A stretch of 34,512 bases of DNA from Niallia endozanthoxylica (GTDB lineage Bacteria; Bacillota; Bacilli; Bacillales; Cytobacillaceae): contig NZ_VYKL01000032.1 in assembly GCF_008710145.1 (NCBI RefSeq), forward strand, positions 1 through 34,512, in the 5' to 3' direction. Every line of letters begins with the position of its first letter. Within the stretch, counting starts at the first letter, position 1. This document shows positions 25,631 through 32,012 of the stretch, in pieces. The notes beneath the pieces are model-generated. The model made no database searches, had not been told where the DNA came from, and saw nothing but the letters and a program-made list of their open reading frames with translations. Position numbers and translations under genes: made by a program.

Positions 25631-26689
25631 TTATTGTATAGTTGTTCGAAAATACTTCCTTTCCCATCGTAAAGCTACACTAACAAGGGCAATTAGGACG
25701 GGAACTTCCACTAACGGACCAATAACGGCAGCAAAGGCTTCGCCACTGTTAATTCCAAACACCGCAACTGCTACAGCAATAGCTAATTCAAAGTTATTAC
25801 TTGCAGCCGTAAAGGAAAGAGCTGCTGTTACCGGATAAGATGCACCTGCTTTACGAGAAGCAAAAAAGGATACAGCAAACATGATTAAAAAGTAAATTAG
25901 CAATGGAATAGCAATACGAACCACATCTAATGGTAAAGCAATAATTTGATCCCCTTTTAATGAGAACATCATCACAATCGTAAATAATAAAGCGATTAGT
26001 GTAAGTGGAGAGATTTTAGGTAAAAATTTACCCTCATACCATTCCTTCCCCTTTACTTTTAACCCGATAAAGCGTGTCAACATACCTGCTACAAACGGTA
26101 TTCCTAAATAAACAAGTACACTCTTTGTAATTTCCCACATTGAGATAAAAACAGATAAATTTTCTAATCCAAATACACCAGGAAGGACATTCAAAAAGAA
26201 ATAGGCAAAAACAGAATAAAATAAAATCTGAAACACCGAGTTAAATGCCACTAACCCAGCCACATATTCACGATCTCCTCTAGCTAAATCATTCCATACA
26301 ATGACCATTGCAATGCAGCGAGCTAAACCAATCATAATCAACCCAGCCATATATTCTGGCTTATCATGTAAAAAGATGATAGCTAAGAAGAACATTAAGA
26401 AAGGTCCCAGCAACCAGTTCTGAAGCAAGGATAATAAGAGAACTTTCCAATCCTTAAAAACACGCCACATTTCTTCATACTTTACTTTCGCAAGTGGTGG
26501 ATACATCATGATAATCAAGCCGATGGCAATCGGAATATTCGTTGTCCCCATAGAGAAGGTATCCAAGACCTCTTTAAAATTGGGTGCTAATACCCCAATA
26601 ATGATACCTAATGCCATGGCTGCAAATATCCATATTGTTAAGTAACGATCTAAAAATGAAAGCTTCCTCGTTAAACTTTGATTTGACAC
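25631..26689 (-). CDS. acr3: Arsenite efflux permease Acr3
   Basis: This 352-residue protein has ten predicted membrane segments (BART superfamily) and exports As(OH)3. The start [20 protein letters not shown] is typical of bacterial Acr3. The conserved functional cysteine lies in [20 protein letters not shown], and the conserved FNSVFQI and [17 protein letters not shown] motifs are present. It is in an operon with arsR (upstream, 24-base gap) and arsC (downstream). Having both ArsB and Acr3 on one element gives two unrelated arsenite pumps. Confidence 0.93.
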   Translation of the reverse strand: MSNQSLTRKLSFLDRYLTIWIFAAMALGIIIGVLAPNFKEVLDTFSMGTTNIPIAIGLIIMMYPPLAKVKYEEMWRVFKDWKVLLLSLLQNWLLGPFLMFFLAIIFLHDKPEYMAGLIMIGLARCIAMVIVWNDLARGDREYVAGLVAFNSVFQILFYSVFAYFFLNVLPGVFGLENLSVFISMWEITKSVLVYLGIPFVAGMLTRFIGLKVKGKEWYEGKFLPKISPLTLIALLFTIVMMFSLKGDQIIALPLDVVRIAIPLLIYFLIMFAVSFFASRKAGASYPVTAALSFTAASNNFELAIAVAVAVFGINSGEAFAAVIGPLVEVPVLIALVSVALRWERKYFRTTIQ

Positions 26690-26713
26690 CTAAATCACTC
26701 CTTCTTGCTGTCA

Positions 26714-27013
26714 CTAACAACAATCGCATTTAATAATTGAAATCTCCTCTAACTCATCTATAATGGCTTGAATATACAGTGGTAGAGAGTTATTTAATCG
26801 ATAATGTTTCCATGTTCCTGCCGACCTTTCGGCAATAATTCCAGCTTCTTTTAACTTCTTTAATTGCTGGCTTACAGCCGGTTGAGAAATCTTCAATACA
26901 TCGACAAAATCACAAGCACACACTTCCCCTTTTTTGAGACAAGCCAATAGCTTTAAACGATTAGGATCACTCACAGCTTTTAACTGTTTTGCAATTAATT
27001 CAAGATTATCCAA
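26714..27013 (-). CDS. arsR: ArsR-family arsenic-responsive repressor, copy 2
   Basis: This 99-residue winged-helix repressor has the metal-site helix GEVCACDFVDVLKISQPAVS and the recognition helix SQQLKKLKEAGII. Its C-terminal KCDCC gives extra Cys ligands. The start is a TTG at 27013, with GGAGG ten bases upstream. Although the protein differs from the first ArsR over much of its length, the recognition helices are alike and the two operators are nearly the same, so cross-regulation is likely. Confidence 0.92.
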   Translation of the reverse strand: MDNLELIAKQLKAVSDPNRLKLLACLKKGEVCACDFVDVLKISQPAVSQQLKKLKEAGIIAERSAGTWKHYRLNNSLPLYIQAIIDELEEISIIKCDCC

Positions 27014-27044
27014 AAGTATTAATCCTCCATTACATAAGTATTCG

Positions 27045-27072
27045 TTTATATAATAGTTTACTTATATATCAA
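27045..27072 (-). promoter_or_regulatory. Promoter and operator of ars operon 2
   Basis: TTGATA (27067-27072) and TATAAA (27045-27050) are spaced by 16 bases. The operator at 27047-27068 has the same halves as operon 1 (TATATAAGTA, four bases, ATTATATA) and covers the spacer and the -10 box. Confidence 0.75.
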
Positions 27073-27275
27073 TAACAAGTTGTTTTTTAATTAAAGCAAC
27101 TGTACCGTTAGCTAAAGAAATATCAAACCGAAACTCTTAATTTATGACACTAACTAAACAAAAAAGACCACCTCGTATGAGATTAAGTAGTTCAGATAAT
27201 GTGGAGAAAATTTAAATTCACAGTATCAAAAAACAGATATAATAGCGATAAGATTAACAGGTTATTTAGCACACA

Positions 27276-27304
27276 AAAACGCTTGGATTTCCAAGCGTTT
27301 TTTA
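27276..27304. terminator. Strong terminator after the 27320 gene
   Basis: AAAAACGCTTGG, a four-base loop and CCAAGCGTTTTT form a perfect stem with T runs on both strands. Confidence 0.85.
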
Positions 27305-27319
27305 TGGTCTTTATACTTA

Positions 27320-27634
27320 TTATTTAGTAATGTCTTCTTTTAAGAATGGTCTATTTCTAAATGAAATAATAATAAAATTAAGTGCTGATAACCCTAAGAT
27401 GAATAAAAACATTGTAAACGACACAGGGTCTCCACTCATATTCTTTTCATCTGCTATTATGCCTATATCCCATAAAAACTTTGCGGATAATACTGTACAA
27501 ATTAAGGACACAATCATTACACTAATACCTAAATAAAAATAACGCTTCCCTTTATAAAAGATAGAGGCTAACGATAAAATCAATAAAAGCACAATAAATG
27601 AAATCAAAATCGGTCTAAAATCATCAACTATCAT
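27320..27634 (-). CDS. Small membrane protein, three predicted TM segments
   Basis: The ATG at 27634 has AGGAGG six bases upstream, so the 25 extra upstream codons are not used. The 104-residue protein has hydrophobic segments at about residues 8-26 (PILISFIVLLLILSLASIFY), 33-55 and 75-95. Its soluble ends are short and charged. There is no recognisable family. It is a single gene with its own terminator, enclosed by a 24-bp inverted repeat, so it may be cargo of a small mobile element. Confidence 0.65.
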   Translation of the reverse strand: MIVDDFRPILISFIVLLLILSLASIFYKGKRYFYLGISVMIVSLICTVLSAKFLWDIGIIADEKNMSGDPVSFTMFLFILGLSALNFIIISFRNRPFLKEDITK

Positions 27635-27812
27635 TCTACACCTCCTAACAGACTTTTTTATTAATACAATATTTTCAGTCAATAAATATATTTTAACATA
27701 AAATGACAATTCCCCTTGAAACTCTTCAAATCGACATGTTAAATAATAGTCGGTTTAACATTACAAATAGCAAGTTGACAATGGTTGTTGTCAGTATGTT
27801 TTTTAGGCTGTG

Positions 27813-27840
27813 ATTTCGTATGCCTATTTATATGTTGAAA
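27813..27840. other. dif-like sequence, candidate XerC/XerD site 1
   Basis: An ATTTCGTATGC arm, a short spacer and a TATATGTTGAAA arm give the arm layout of dif/pdif recombination sites (compare the TTATG-containing XerD arm of Bacillus dif). This is a similarity by eye only. Confidence 0.3.
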
Positions 27841-27873
27841 CACAATAATCGTTGATATAGAAGCAATAGCAAG

Positions 27874-27899
27874 AGACCAAATCGTATTCGTTTTGGTCT
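27874..27899. terminator. Hairpin between the two dif-like sequences
   Basis: AGACCAAATCG and CGTTTTGGTCT pair with one mismatch around TATT. The following TATTTTGT is only a weak T tract. Confidence 0.4.
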
Positions 27900-27902
27900 G
27901 CT

Positions 27903-27930
27903 ATTTTGTATGCTATTTCGTATGTTTCTC
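27903..27930. other. dif-like sequence, candidate XerC/XerD site 2
   Basis: ATTTTGTATGC, TATTTC and GTATGTTTCTC repeat the layout of the sequence 90 bases to the left, with the left arm 10 of 11 identical. The site abuts the right inverted repeat of the 0.77-kb segment. Confidence 0.25.
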
Positions 27931-28002
27931 CACAAAAACTGAACTACTTAGTATGAGATGGATACCTCTTTTTTATTATTACTAAAGTCCACTTTAGTTC
28001 CA

Positions 28003-28155
28003 TTAGTTATTTATAATAAGTACCTCTTCTTTTTTTACTAACTTAGCATCGCCAAAAAATCTTGAATTTTCCTTTTGTATTTCAATTTGTCCTTTTCCGT
28101 AATCATGTGAAACGATATAATTTTCATTATTATAGACGGCCTTTTGCCCTTTCAA
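28003..28155 (-). CDS. Small hypothetical protein, 50 residues
   Basis: The best start is a TTG at 28155, nine bases after a very strong GGAGGAGGG; an upstream ATG at 28194 has no site and would place this purine run inside the gene. The protein reads MKGQKAVYNNENYIVSHDYG, KGQIEIQKENSRFFGDAKLV, KKEEVLIINN. This is a compact beta-rich sequence of the kind seen in KOW/SH3-like small domains. No family is recognised. A hairpin (ACTAAAGT/ACTTTAGT) follows at about 27982. Confidence 0.5.
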   Translation of the reverse strand: MKGQKAVYNNENYIVSHDYGKGQIEIQKENSRFFGDAKLVKKEEVLIINN

Positions 28156-28194
28156 TGTCTTTATCCCTCCTCCAACCCCTTTACCCAACCACAT

Positions 28195-28389
28195 TAATCA
28201 GTTTAACGCTTTTATGAATTAAAGTTAATTAGTCAGAGTTCTTTAACTACTCTGGAAAGGTTAGTTAAAGAAGAAGGCATTCTACAACTCTTGAGTTGTG
28301 ATACTGATTGTTTATTTTGACAAAAATGTGTTCAGCTGTATTTTTTCAGAAATAATGTTAAACTAAGGATAATTAAGGAGGTGTTTCTT
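28195..28389 (+). promoter_or_regulatory. Leader of the Uma2 gene with dyads and a promoter
   Basis: The region holds an inverted pair TTCTTTAACTA/TAGTTAAAGAA (about 28240-28272), a dyad CAACTCTTGAGTTG (28285-28298), and a promoter candidate TTGACA (28317-28322) with TATTTT 16 bases on. The -10 match is weak. AAGGAGG precedes the start. Confidence 0.4.
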
Positions 28390-28956
28390 ATGAGTATGAA
28401 TCAACCTCGTCCTAAGAAAGTAACATATGCTGAATATTTAACATGGTCTGATGAGCCACGTTATGAAATCATTGATGGCATTCCCTATATGCAAGCTGCA
28501 CCATCACGAAAACACCAACGTATTGTAACTCAACTCACGGGTGAACTATATACATTTTTAAAAGGGAAAACATGCGAAGTATATACTTCTCCGTTTGATG
28601 TTAGATTATCTGCTACAGAAGATGAAGAGGAATACCAGGTCGTACAGCCCGATATTAGCGTCGTATGCGACGAAAGAAAATTAGATGATAAAGGATGCAA
28701 GGGCGCTCCAGATCTCATCGTAGAAGTTCTATCTCCTTCCACTTGGCAGAGAGATCGTATTGAGAAATTGAACCAATACCAACGACATGGAGTAAGAGAG
28801 TATTTATTAATTTACCCTAATGAGAAAATTGTGGAGCAATATATCCTTGGAGAAAACAATGTGTATGAAACGCCTTGTATTTATAATGAAGAGGATGTAT
28901 TCCATTCTCATATTTTCCCTGAGTTTGAAATAACACTGAGCGCCATTCTGTCCTAA
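28390..28956 (+). CDS. Uma2-family (DUF820) PD-(D/E)XK putative endonuclease
   Basis: This 188-residue protein starts at the ATG at 28390, preceded by AAGGAGG. It is a Uma2/DUF820 protein: TYAEYLTWSDEPRYEIIDGI at the N-terminus, VQPDISVVCDE with D88, DLIVEVLSPST with E112, and RIEKLNQYQRHGVREYLLI carrying the Lys/Tyr region of the restriction-endonuclease fold. The catalytic residues appear intact. The biological role is unclear; these genes are often multicopy and mobile. It is one of the few plus-strand genes, and a hairpin follows its stop. Confidence 0.85.
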   Translation: MSMNQPRPKKVTYAEYLTWSDEPRYEIIDGIPYMQAAPSRKHQRIVTQLTGELYTFLKGKTCEVYTSPFDVRLSATEDEEEYQVVQPDISVVCDERKLDDKGCKGAPDLIVEVLSPSTWQRDRIEKLNQYQRHGVREYLLIYPNEKIVEQYILGENNVYETPCIYNEEDVFHSHIFPEFEITLSAILS

Positions 28957-28958
28957 GA

Positions 28959-29008
28959 CAAAAGGAGTTGCTCCAGAAGCTAAATAAACTTTTGAATCAA
29001 CTCCTTTG
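28959..29008 (+). terminator. Hairpin after the Uma2 gene
   Basis: CAAAAGGAGTTG and CAACTCCTTTG pair over 11 bases with a large loop of about 26 bases, starting at the stop codon. There is no clear T tract, so termination is uncertain. Confidence 0.4.
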
Positions 29009-29113
29009 GTGTATATTTTCTATCAAAACTTATGTCACTGCCACAATATCACTATGACTTGCCACTCTTCTACCCTTTTCAATATCATTATTCATCATAT
29101 TTGGGCGAGGAGA

Positions 29114-29145
29114 CCCCGACTTCTAAGCGGTAGCGTAAGTCGGGG
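29114..29145 (-). repeat. Right-end hairpin of the IscB element
   Basis: CCCCGACTT, a 14-base loop and AAGTCGGGG form a perfect 9-bp stem that overlaps the iscB stop codon. Subterminal hairpins of this kind mark the ends of IS200/IS605-type and ISC elements. Confidence 0.6.
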
Positions 29146-29689
29146 AGGAATTGCCTTCCCTCCTTTGAATTAATAGTGTGCTTGAAAACTCTACTTTTTT
29201 AAGTTTTTTCCAACTGGCAGAAGCGTGTACTTTTGTGCCATCTAACAAGCGAATATCGAAGTATCCATTGGTTCGTCTGCCAAAAATGAAGCATTCTTTC
29301 CCTTCGTAGATGACTTTATCAAACAACTGAAATCCTTTGACGAAGCGTACTGCCTTATTGGATTTTCGTTTTCCACCTTTCGAAATAGTGGCTTTATGTA
29401 GTTGACGATTGTTCTTGCGAACGAACTTTAATCGAAACATCTCGTCACTTGGCTTGGCTAACGGATGTCCACTGATGCAACGTGCATCTATGACATGTGC
29501 TTTCGGTAATTGATGGGTAATCCGAGTATTTTTTGTTAAATATCCATACGTCAAGTGTATTTCAGGATAAATAGCTTTCAAACTGTTGTAGATAAACCAA
29601 CGCATCACCGTCATTTGCGAAGCATCCCGTAAGATCTTTGATTTCCTTTTAAGGGTGTGTTCTAAGCCTTTTCGATGAATCTCGTCATG
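29123..29689 (-). pseudogene. iscB: IscB C-terminal part (end of HNH, RuvC-III, TAM-interacting domain)
   Basis: The frame begins HDEIHRKGLEHTLKRKSKIL, the last residues of the IscB HNH domain and the following helix. It continues RDASQMTVMRWFIYNSLKAI and reaches HVIDARCISGHPLA, the RuvC-III motif with its His and Asp. The remainder (FRLKFVRKNNRQLHKA to LIQRREGNSS) is the TAM-interacting region. It has no own start with a ribosome binding site; an internal ATG at 29614 exists. Its 5' end overlaps the stop of the inserted endonuclease gene. About 200 residues of IscB between here and the N-terminal piece are gone, including RuvC-I, the bridge helix, RuvC-II and most of the HNH. Confidence 0.8.
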
Positions 29690-30401
29690 ATTTATTTTCT
29701 ACAATTCTATTAAATCGTTCTTCAAATTCTTTTTCTTTTCCATAAGTTAATTTATGACAACCTTCACAGAGAGTAATTCCATTATTTATATCAAAACGCA
29801 ATTTTTCGTTGTCTATAAATCGAATAATATGGTGAGCATTAAGAATTACTGCATTATTTTTACTACTATGTGCTTTACATATCTGACAGGTATAATCATC
29901 TCTTTTGTATACCGATTTTCTCCATTCACACATTTCCTTGGATGATCTAATAGTTTTATTTTGGTCTTTTAATAAACTTCTATCAAATATATAATTAGGA
30001 TGATTTTTACCACTTAAATACTCTCTTGTACATTTTTGTGAACAAAATATATTTTCATATCCTCTTCGATTAGCCCAAAAAATTTGACTTGATGTTCGTT
30101 TAAATTTTCCGTTACAACTATTACACACTAACTCTACTTGTTTAATTTGTGATCTATTTTTGCAATCAACAGAACAAAATCTTTGTGTACTAAAATAAGT
30201 CGTAAAATCCTGATTGCAACATTCGCATTTTTTATAAAGCAAGGCATTCTTGAAATTACTTGCATTTTCACCTATTTTATTTACAGAAGTCCATTTGCCA
30301 AAACATTCTTTAGAGCAAAAGAAATGTTTATTCCGATACCGTTTTGATTTATCGGTTCTTATTTTTTTATTGCAGTATGAACATGATTTTGCATTAATCA
30401 A
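29685..30401 (-). CDS. Cys-rich HNH endonuclease, main part
   Basis: This frame has a row of zinc-knuckle modules: CSYCNKK with CSKEC, CECCNQD with CSVDC, and CNSCNGK with CSQKC. A C-terminal HNH nuclease follows: CQICKAHSSKNNAVILNAHH, ending NNGITLCEGCH. This layout is that of mobile HNH homing-type endonucleases. No ribosome binding site precedes the ATG at 30401. The frame is open further upstream (KNYRKKYPEFNPNYKLINAK), and it lines up with the end of the 30436 frame, so both were probably one gene of about 340 residues now split by a small indel near 30440. It occupies the place of the IscB catalytic core. Confidence 0.75.
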   Translation of the reverse strand: MINAKSCSYCNKKIRTDKSKRYRNKHFFCSKECFGKWTSVNKIGENASNFKNALLYKKCECCNQDFTTYFSTQRFCSVDCKNRSQIKQVELVCNSCNGKFKRTSSQIFWANRRGYENIFCSQKCTREYLSGKNHPNYIFDRSLLKDQNKTIRSSKEMCEWRKSVYKRDDYTCQICKAHSSKNNAVILNAHHIIRFIDNEKLRFDINNGITLCEGCHKLTYGKEKEFEERFNRIVENKS

Positions 30402-30435
30402 TTTGTAGTTAGGATTAAACTCAGGATATTTTTTT

Positions 30436-30702
30436 CTATAATTCTTTACAGCACTTTTGTGAGCAGTAATGGTTTAAATTCCCTTTCCTAATTTCTGCAT
30501 AGGTCTTTTTGAATACTTTGTCGCAATTAAGACATTTTACATCGATAGCTTTTTTCGTTCTTCGTGGAATTTGATATTTGTCTAACCAATGGTAGATAGT
30601 ATCGGTTGTAGTTCCACAGTCCTTCGCTAATTCTAATATTTTTATTTCTTTTTCTACATAATTTTCATACAACCAGTTTCTATCTTTGTATTTTTTATTC
30701 AT
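30436..30702 (-). CDS. HNH endonuclease, N-terminal part (HTH and first zinc module)
   Basis: The ATG at 30702 overlaps the stop of the truncated iscB start (ATGA), so ribosomes finishing the iscB fragment could reinitiate here. The 88 residues contain a helix-turn-helix (KILELAKDCGTTTDTIYHWL) followed by a first zinc module, CLNCDKVF with CSQKC. The frame ends in KCCKEL and a TAG; a one-base shift continues into the main endonuclease frame. Either the two pieces are separate proteins or, more likely, this is a frameshifted gene. Confidence 0.65.
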   Translation of the reverse strand: MNKKYKDRNWLYENYVEKEIKILELAKDCGTTTDTIYHWLDKYQIPRRTKKAIDVKCLNCDKVFKKTYAEIRKGNLNHYCSQKCCKEL

Positions 30703-30878
30703 ATTTTATCACCAAGGGAAACCGCTTGTTTGTACCCACTACTTCCATAAAGCAGTTGGATGGTAAAAGGGGTTCGCTTCACCATTTTTGCTTTTTGTGA
30801 TTGTAATAGTTTTCTTGCTTTACGAGGTGAACAAGGCATTAAAGGTTCACCCTGCTGATTTAATACGTACACGAACAT
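30699..30878 (-). pseudogene. iscB: IscB N-terminal fragment (PLMP domain)
   Basis: The ATG at 30878 has AAGGAGG eight bases upstream. The protein reads MFVYVLNQQGEPLMPCSPRK, ARKLLQSQKAKMVKRTPFTI, QLLYGSSGYKQAVSLG and then DKI and a stop. PLMPCSPRKARKLL is the signature of the IscB N-terminal PLMP domain. VSLG should run into the RuvC-I motif (GVDxGS), but the frame is lost exactly there, at the join with the HNH endonuclease. Only 59 residues remain. Confidence 0.85.
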
Positions 30879-31127
30879 AACGTGTACCTCCTTTTCAAGA
30901 GTAAGTGCCCCATACCCAATGTTGGAAAGGCTTGTTGTGTCTACAGCACCGCTCCTACCCATCAGAGCCTTTTAACCATAAACGACAGGTGCTACGGACT
31001 TGGGGAGCATCCGTAGGTGTCATGACCAAACCAACGTAGTCCTCAAAGGACAGAGGGTAGTCAACAAAGGCTTTTGCAAGCCTCCACTTCAAGCCTCATC
31101 TGAGGCTAAGTGGTGGGTTATTGACCT
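30879..31127 (-). ncRNA. Omega RNA (HEARO RNA) of the IscB element
   Basis: The 250 bases upstream of iscB carry the conserved, structured HEARO-type sequence. A 5' stem pairs CCACTTAGCCTC with GAGGCTTGAAGTGG (31084-31113). A GGCTTGCAAAAGCC hairpin is followed by TTTGTTGACTACCC. Further on are a long CTACGGA/TCCGTAG stem (30992-31016), extended by GACA/TGTC, and TTATGGTTAAAAGGCTCTGA with GGGTAGG that can pair back to CTACCC. The RNA would hold the guide at its 5' end, transcribed from flanking DNA at about 31128-31143. The element has lost its nuclease core but the RNA looks intact. The boundaries are approximate. Confidence 0.75.
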
Positions 31128-31294
31128 CTATTAAAATCCATTTCTATTTGGTAGTGCATTCTCGACAAATCCACTATACCAAAAAATGAAGATGCGACTT
31201 TATTTGGTATTTACTAACCTTTTTTACATTGTACACCCCAAAAGAGACCATCTTTAGGGTATTATTACTCCCTTTTGAAAAATCCCATGTACTT

Positions 31295-31795
31295 CTACTG
31301 AATTTTAGAATTCTCATAGATCTTTCCTAAAATAAGGTAGATATCGTCTGATTCGTTTAACCGCCTCTTTTCTCTTTCAGATACTCTCCATTTAGTATTA
31401 TGCTGCTGATTTCCCTTGACTCGTTTATATGAGGCTTTCGCTCGGAAATAAACAAAGATACCGTAAAATGCTAACACACTGAACATAATGAGACTCAATC
31501 TCGTAATCCCCTGTTTATCAAAGATAAGGTCCCATTTCCATACATCATGGATAGCAATAGTAATAATTAATACAAGATAGACAACTACTGTCGATATTAA
31601 CATCATTTCCTTAAGCTTTGTATGTTGCTTTTGACCAATATGGACTGTGAACAAACCGGCTGTCATCATCATTAGGATAAACAAAGTGAATTTGGTCGGA
31701 ATAAACCAATTTTGATACACACTGACAAGTAATATTAGTGCGGCCAAGGTTAAGGGAATCATTAAAATATATTGAATCCGTAAATTCCATTTCAT
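31295..31795 (-). CDS. Membrane protein with four predicted TM segments
   Basis: The ATG at 31795 has AAGGAGG eight bases upstream; the longer frame to 31858 is rejected. The 166-residue protein has hydrophobic segments at about residues 8-26, 34-50, 62-82 and 98-118. A basic, charged cytoplasmic tail follows (RAKASYKRVKGNQQHNTKWR and RVSEREKRRLN). Function unknown. It is in line with the replication-relaxation gene and may belong to the conjugation machinery. Confidence 0.65.
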   Translation of the reverse strand: MKWNLRIQYILMIPLTLAALILLVSVYQNWFIPTKFTLFILMMMTAGLFTVHIGQKQHTKLKEMMLISTVVVYLVLIITIAIHDVWKWDLIFDKQGITRLSLIMFSVLAFYGIFVYFRAKASYKRVKGNQQHNTKWRVSEREKRRLNESDDIYLILGKIYENSKIQ

Positions 31796-31850
31796 CGCTG
31801 CACCCTCCTTTTCAATTAATCCTTTTTTGAAACTCATTTGAGATACAAAC

Positions 31851-32012
31851 TCATCCAAATGCGTTTATAGGTATTAAACGGAAAACTCTCACATCTCCAT
31901 TTACCATGCGTGTGCAGTGTTTTTGCAAGTCAAGTCTTGTATTCCAGTTCAAATCATCAAACTTTTTATTGCCCACAAGCCACAGGTTCAGCCCATCTAT
32001 ATACTCGATAGC
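31851..32012 (-). other. Open 3' extension of the 32013 gene beyond its stop
   Basis: Directly after the TGA of the replication-relaxation gene the same frame stays open for 53 codons: AIEYIDGLNLWLVGNKKFDD, LNWNTRLDLQKHCTRMVNGD, VRVFRLIPINAFG and a stop. The composition looks coding. There is no start codon with a ribosome binding site. Either the gene was longer and gained a nonsense codon, or this is the tail of another gene. Confidence 0.3.

Larger units (their letters stand above)
27183..27951. repeat. 24-bp inverted repeats bounding a 0.77-kb segment
   Basis: TTAAGTAGTTCAG-N4-TGTGGAG at 27183-27206 is matched in inverse orientation at 27928-27951 by CTCCACA-N4-CTGAACTACTTAG (20 of 24 positions). 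They enclose a terminator, the 27320 membrane-protein gene and two dif-like sequences. It looks like a small non-autonomous transposon or inserted cassette; no transposase is inside. Confidence 0.5.
29100..31127 (-). mobile_element. IscB/HEARO (OMEGA) element invaded by an HNH endonuclease gene
   Basis: Read on the minus strand, the element consists of an omega/HEARO RNA (31127-30879), the iscB start (30878-30699), a foreign HNH endonuclease gene (30702-29685), the iscB end (29689-29123) and a terminal hairpin (29114-29145). No TnpA transposase is present. ATGATGAATAATGA follows the right end; HEARO elements are reported to sit next to ATGA/GTGA, which fits. The boundaries are estimates. Confidence 0.75.

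Noticed and set aside
29685..30702. Group I or group II intron in iscB carrying the HNH gene
   Set aside because: Only a few bases lie between the iscB pieces and the endonuclease frame, too little for intron structure, and about 200 residues of IscB are missing rather than interrupted.
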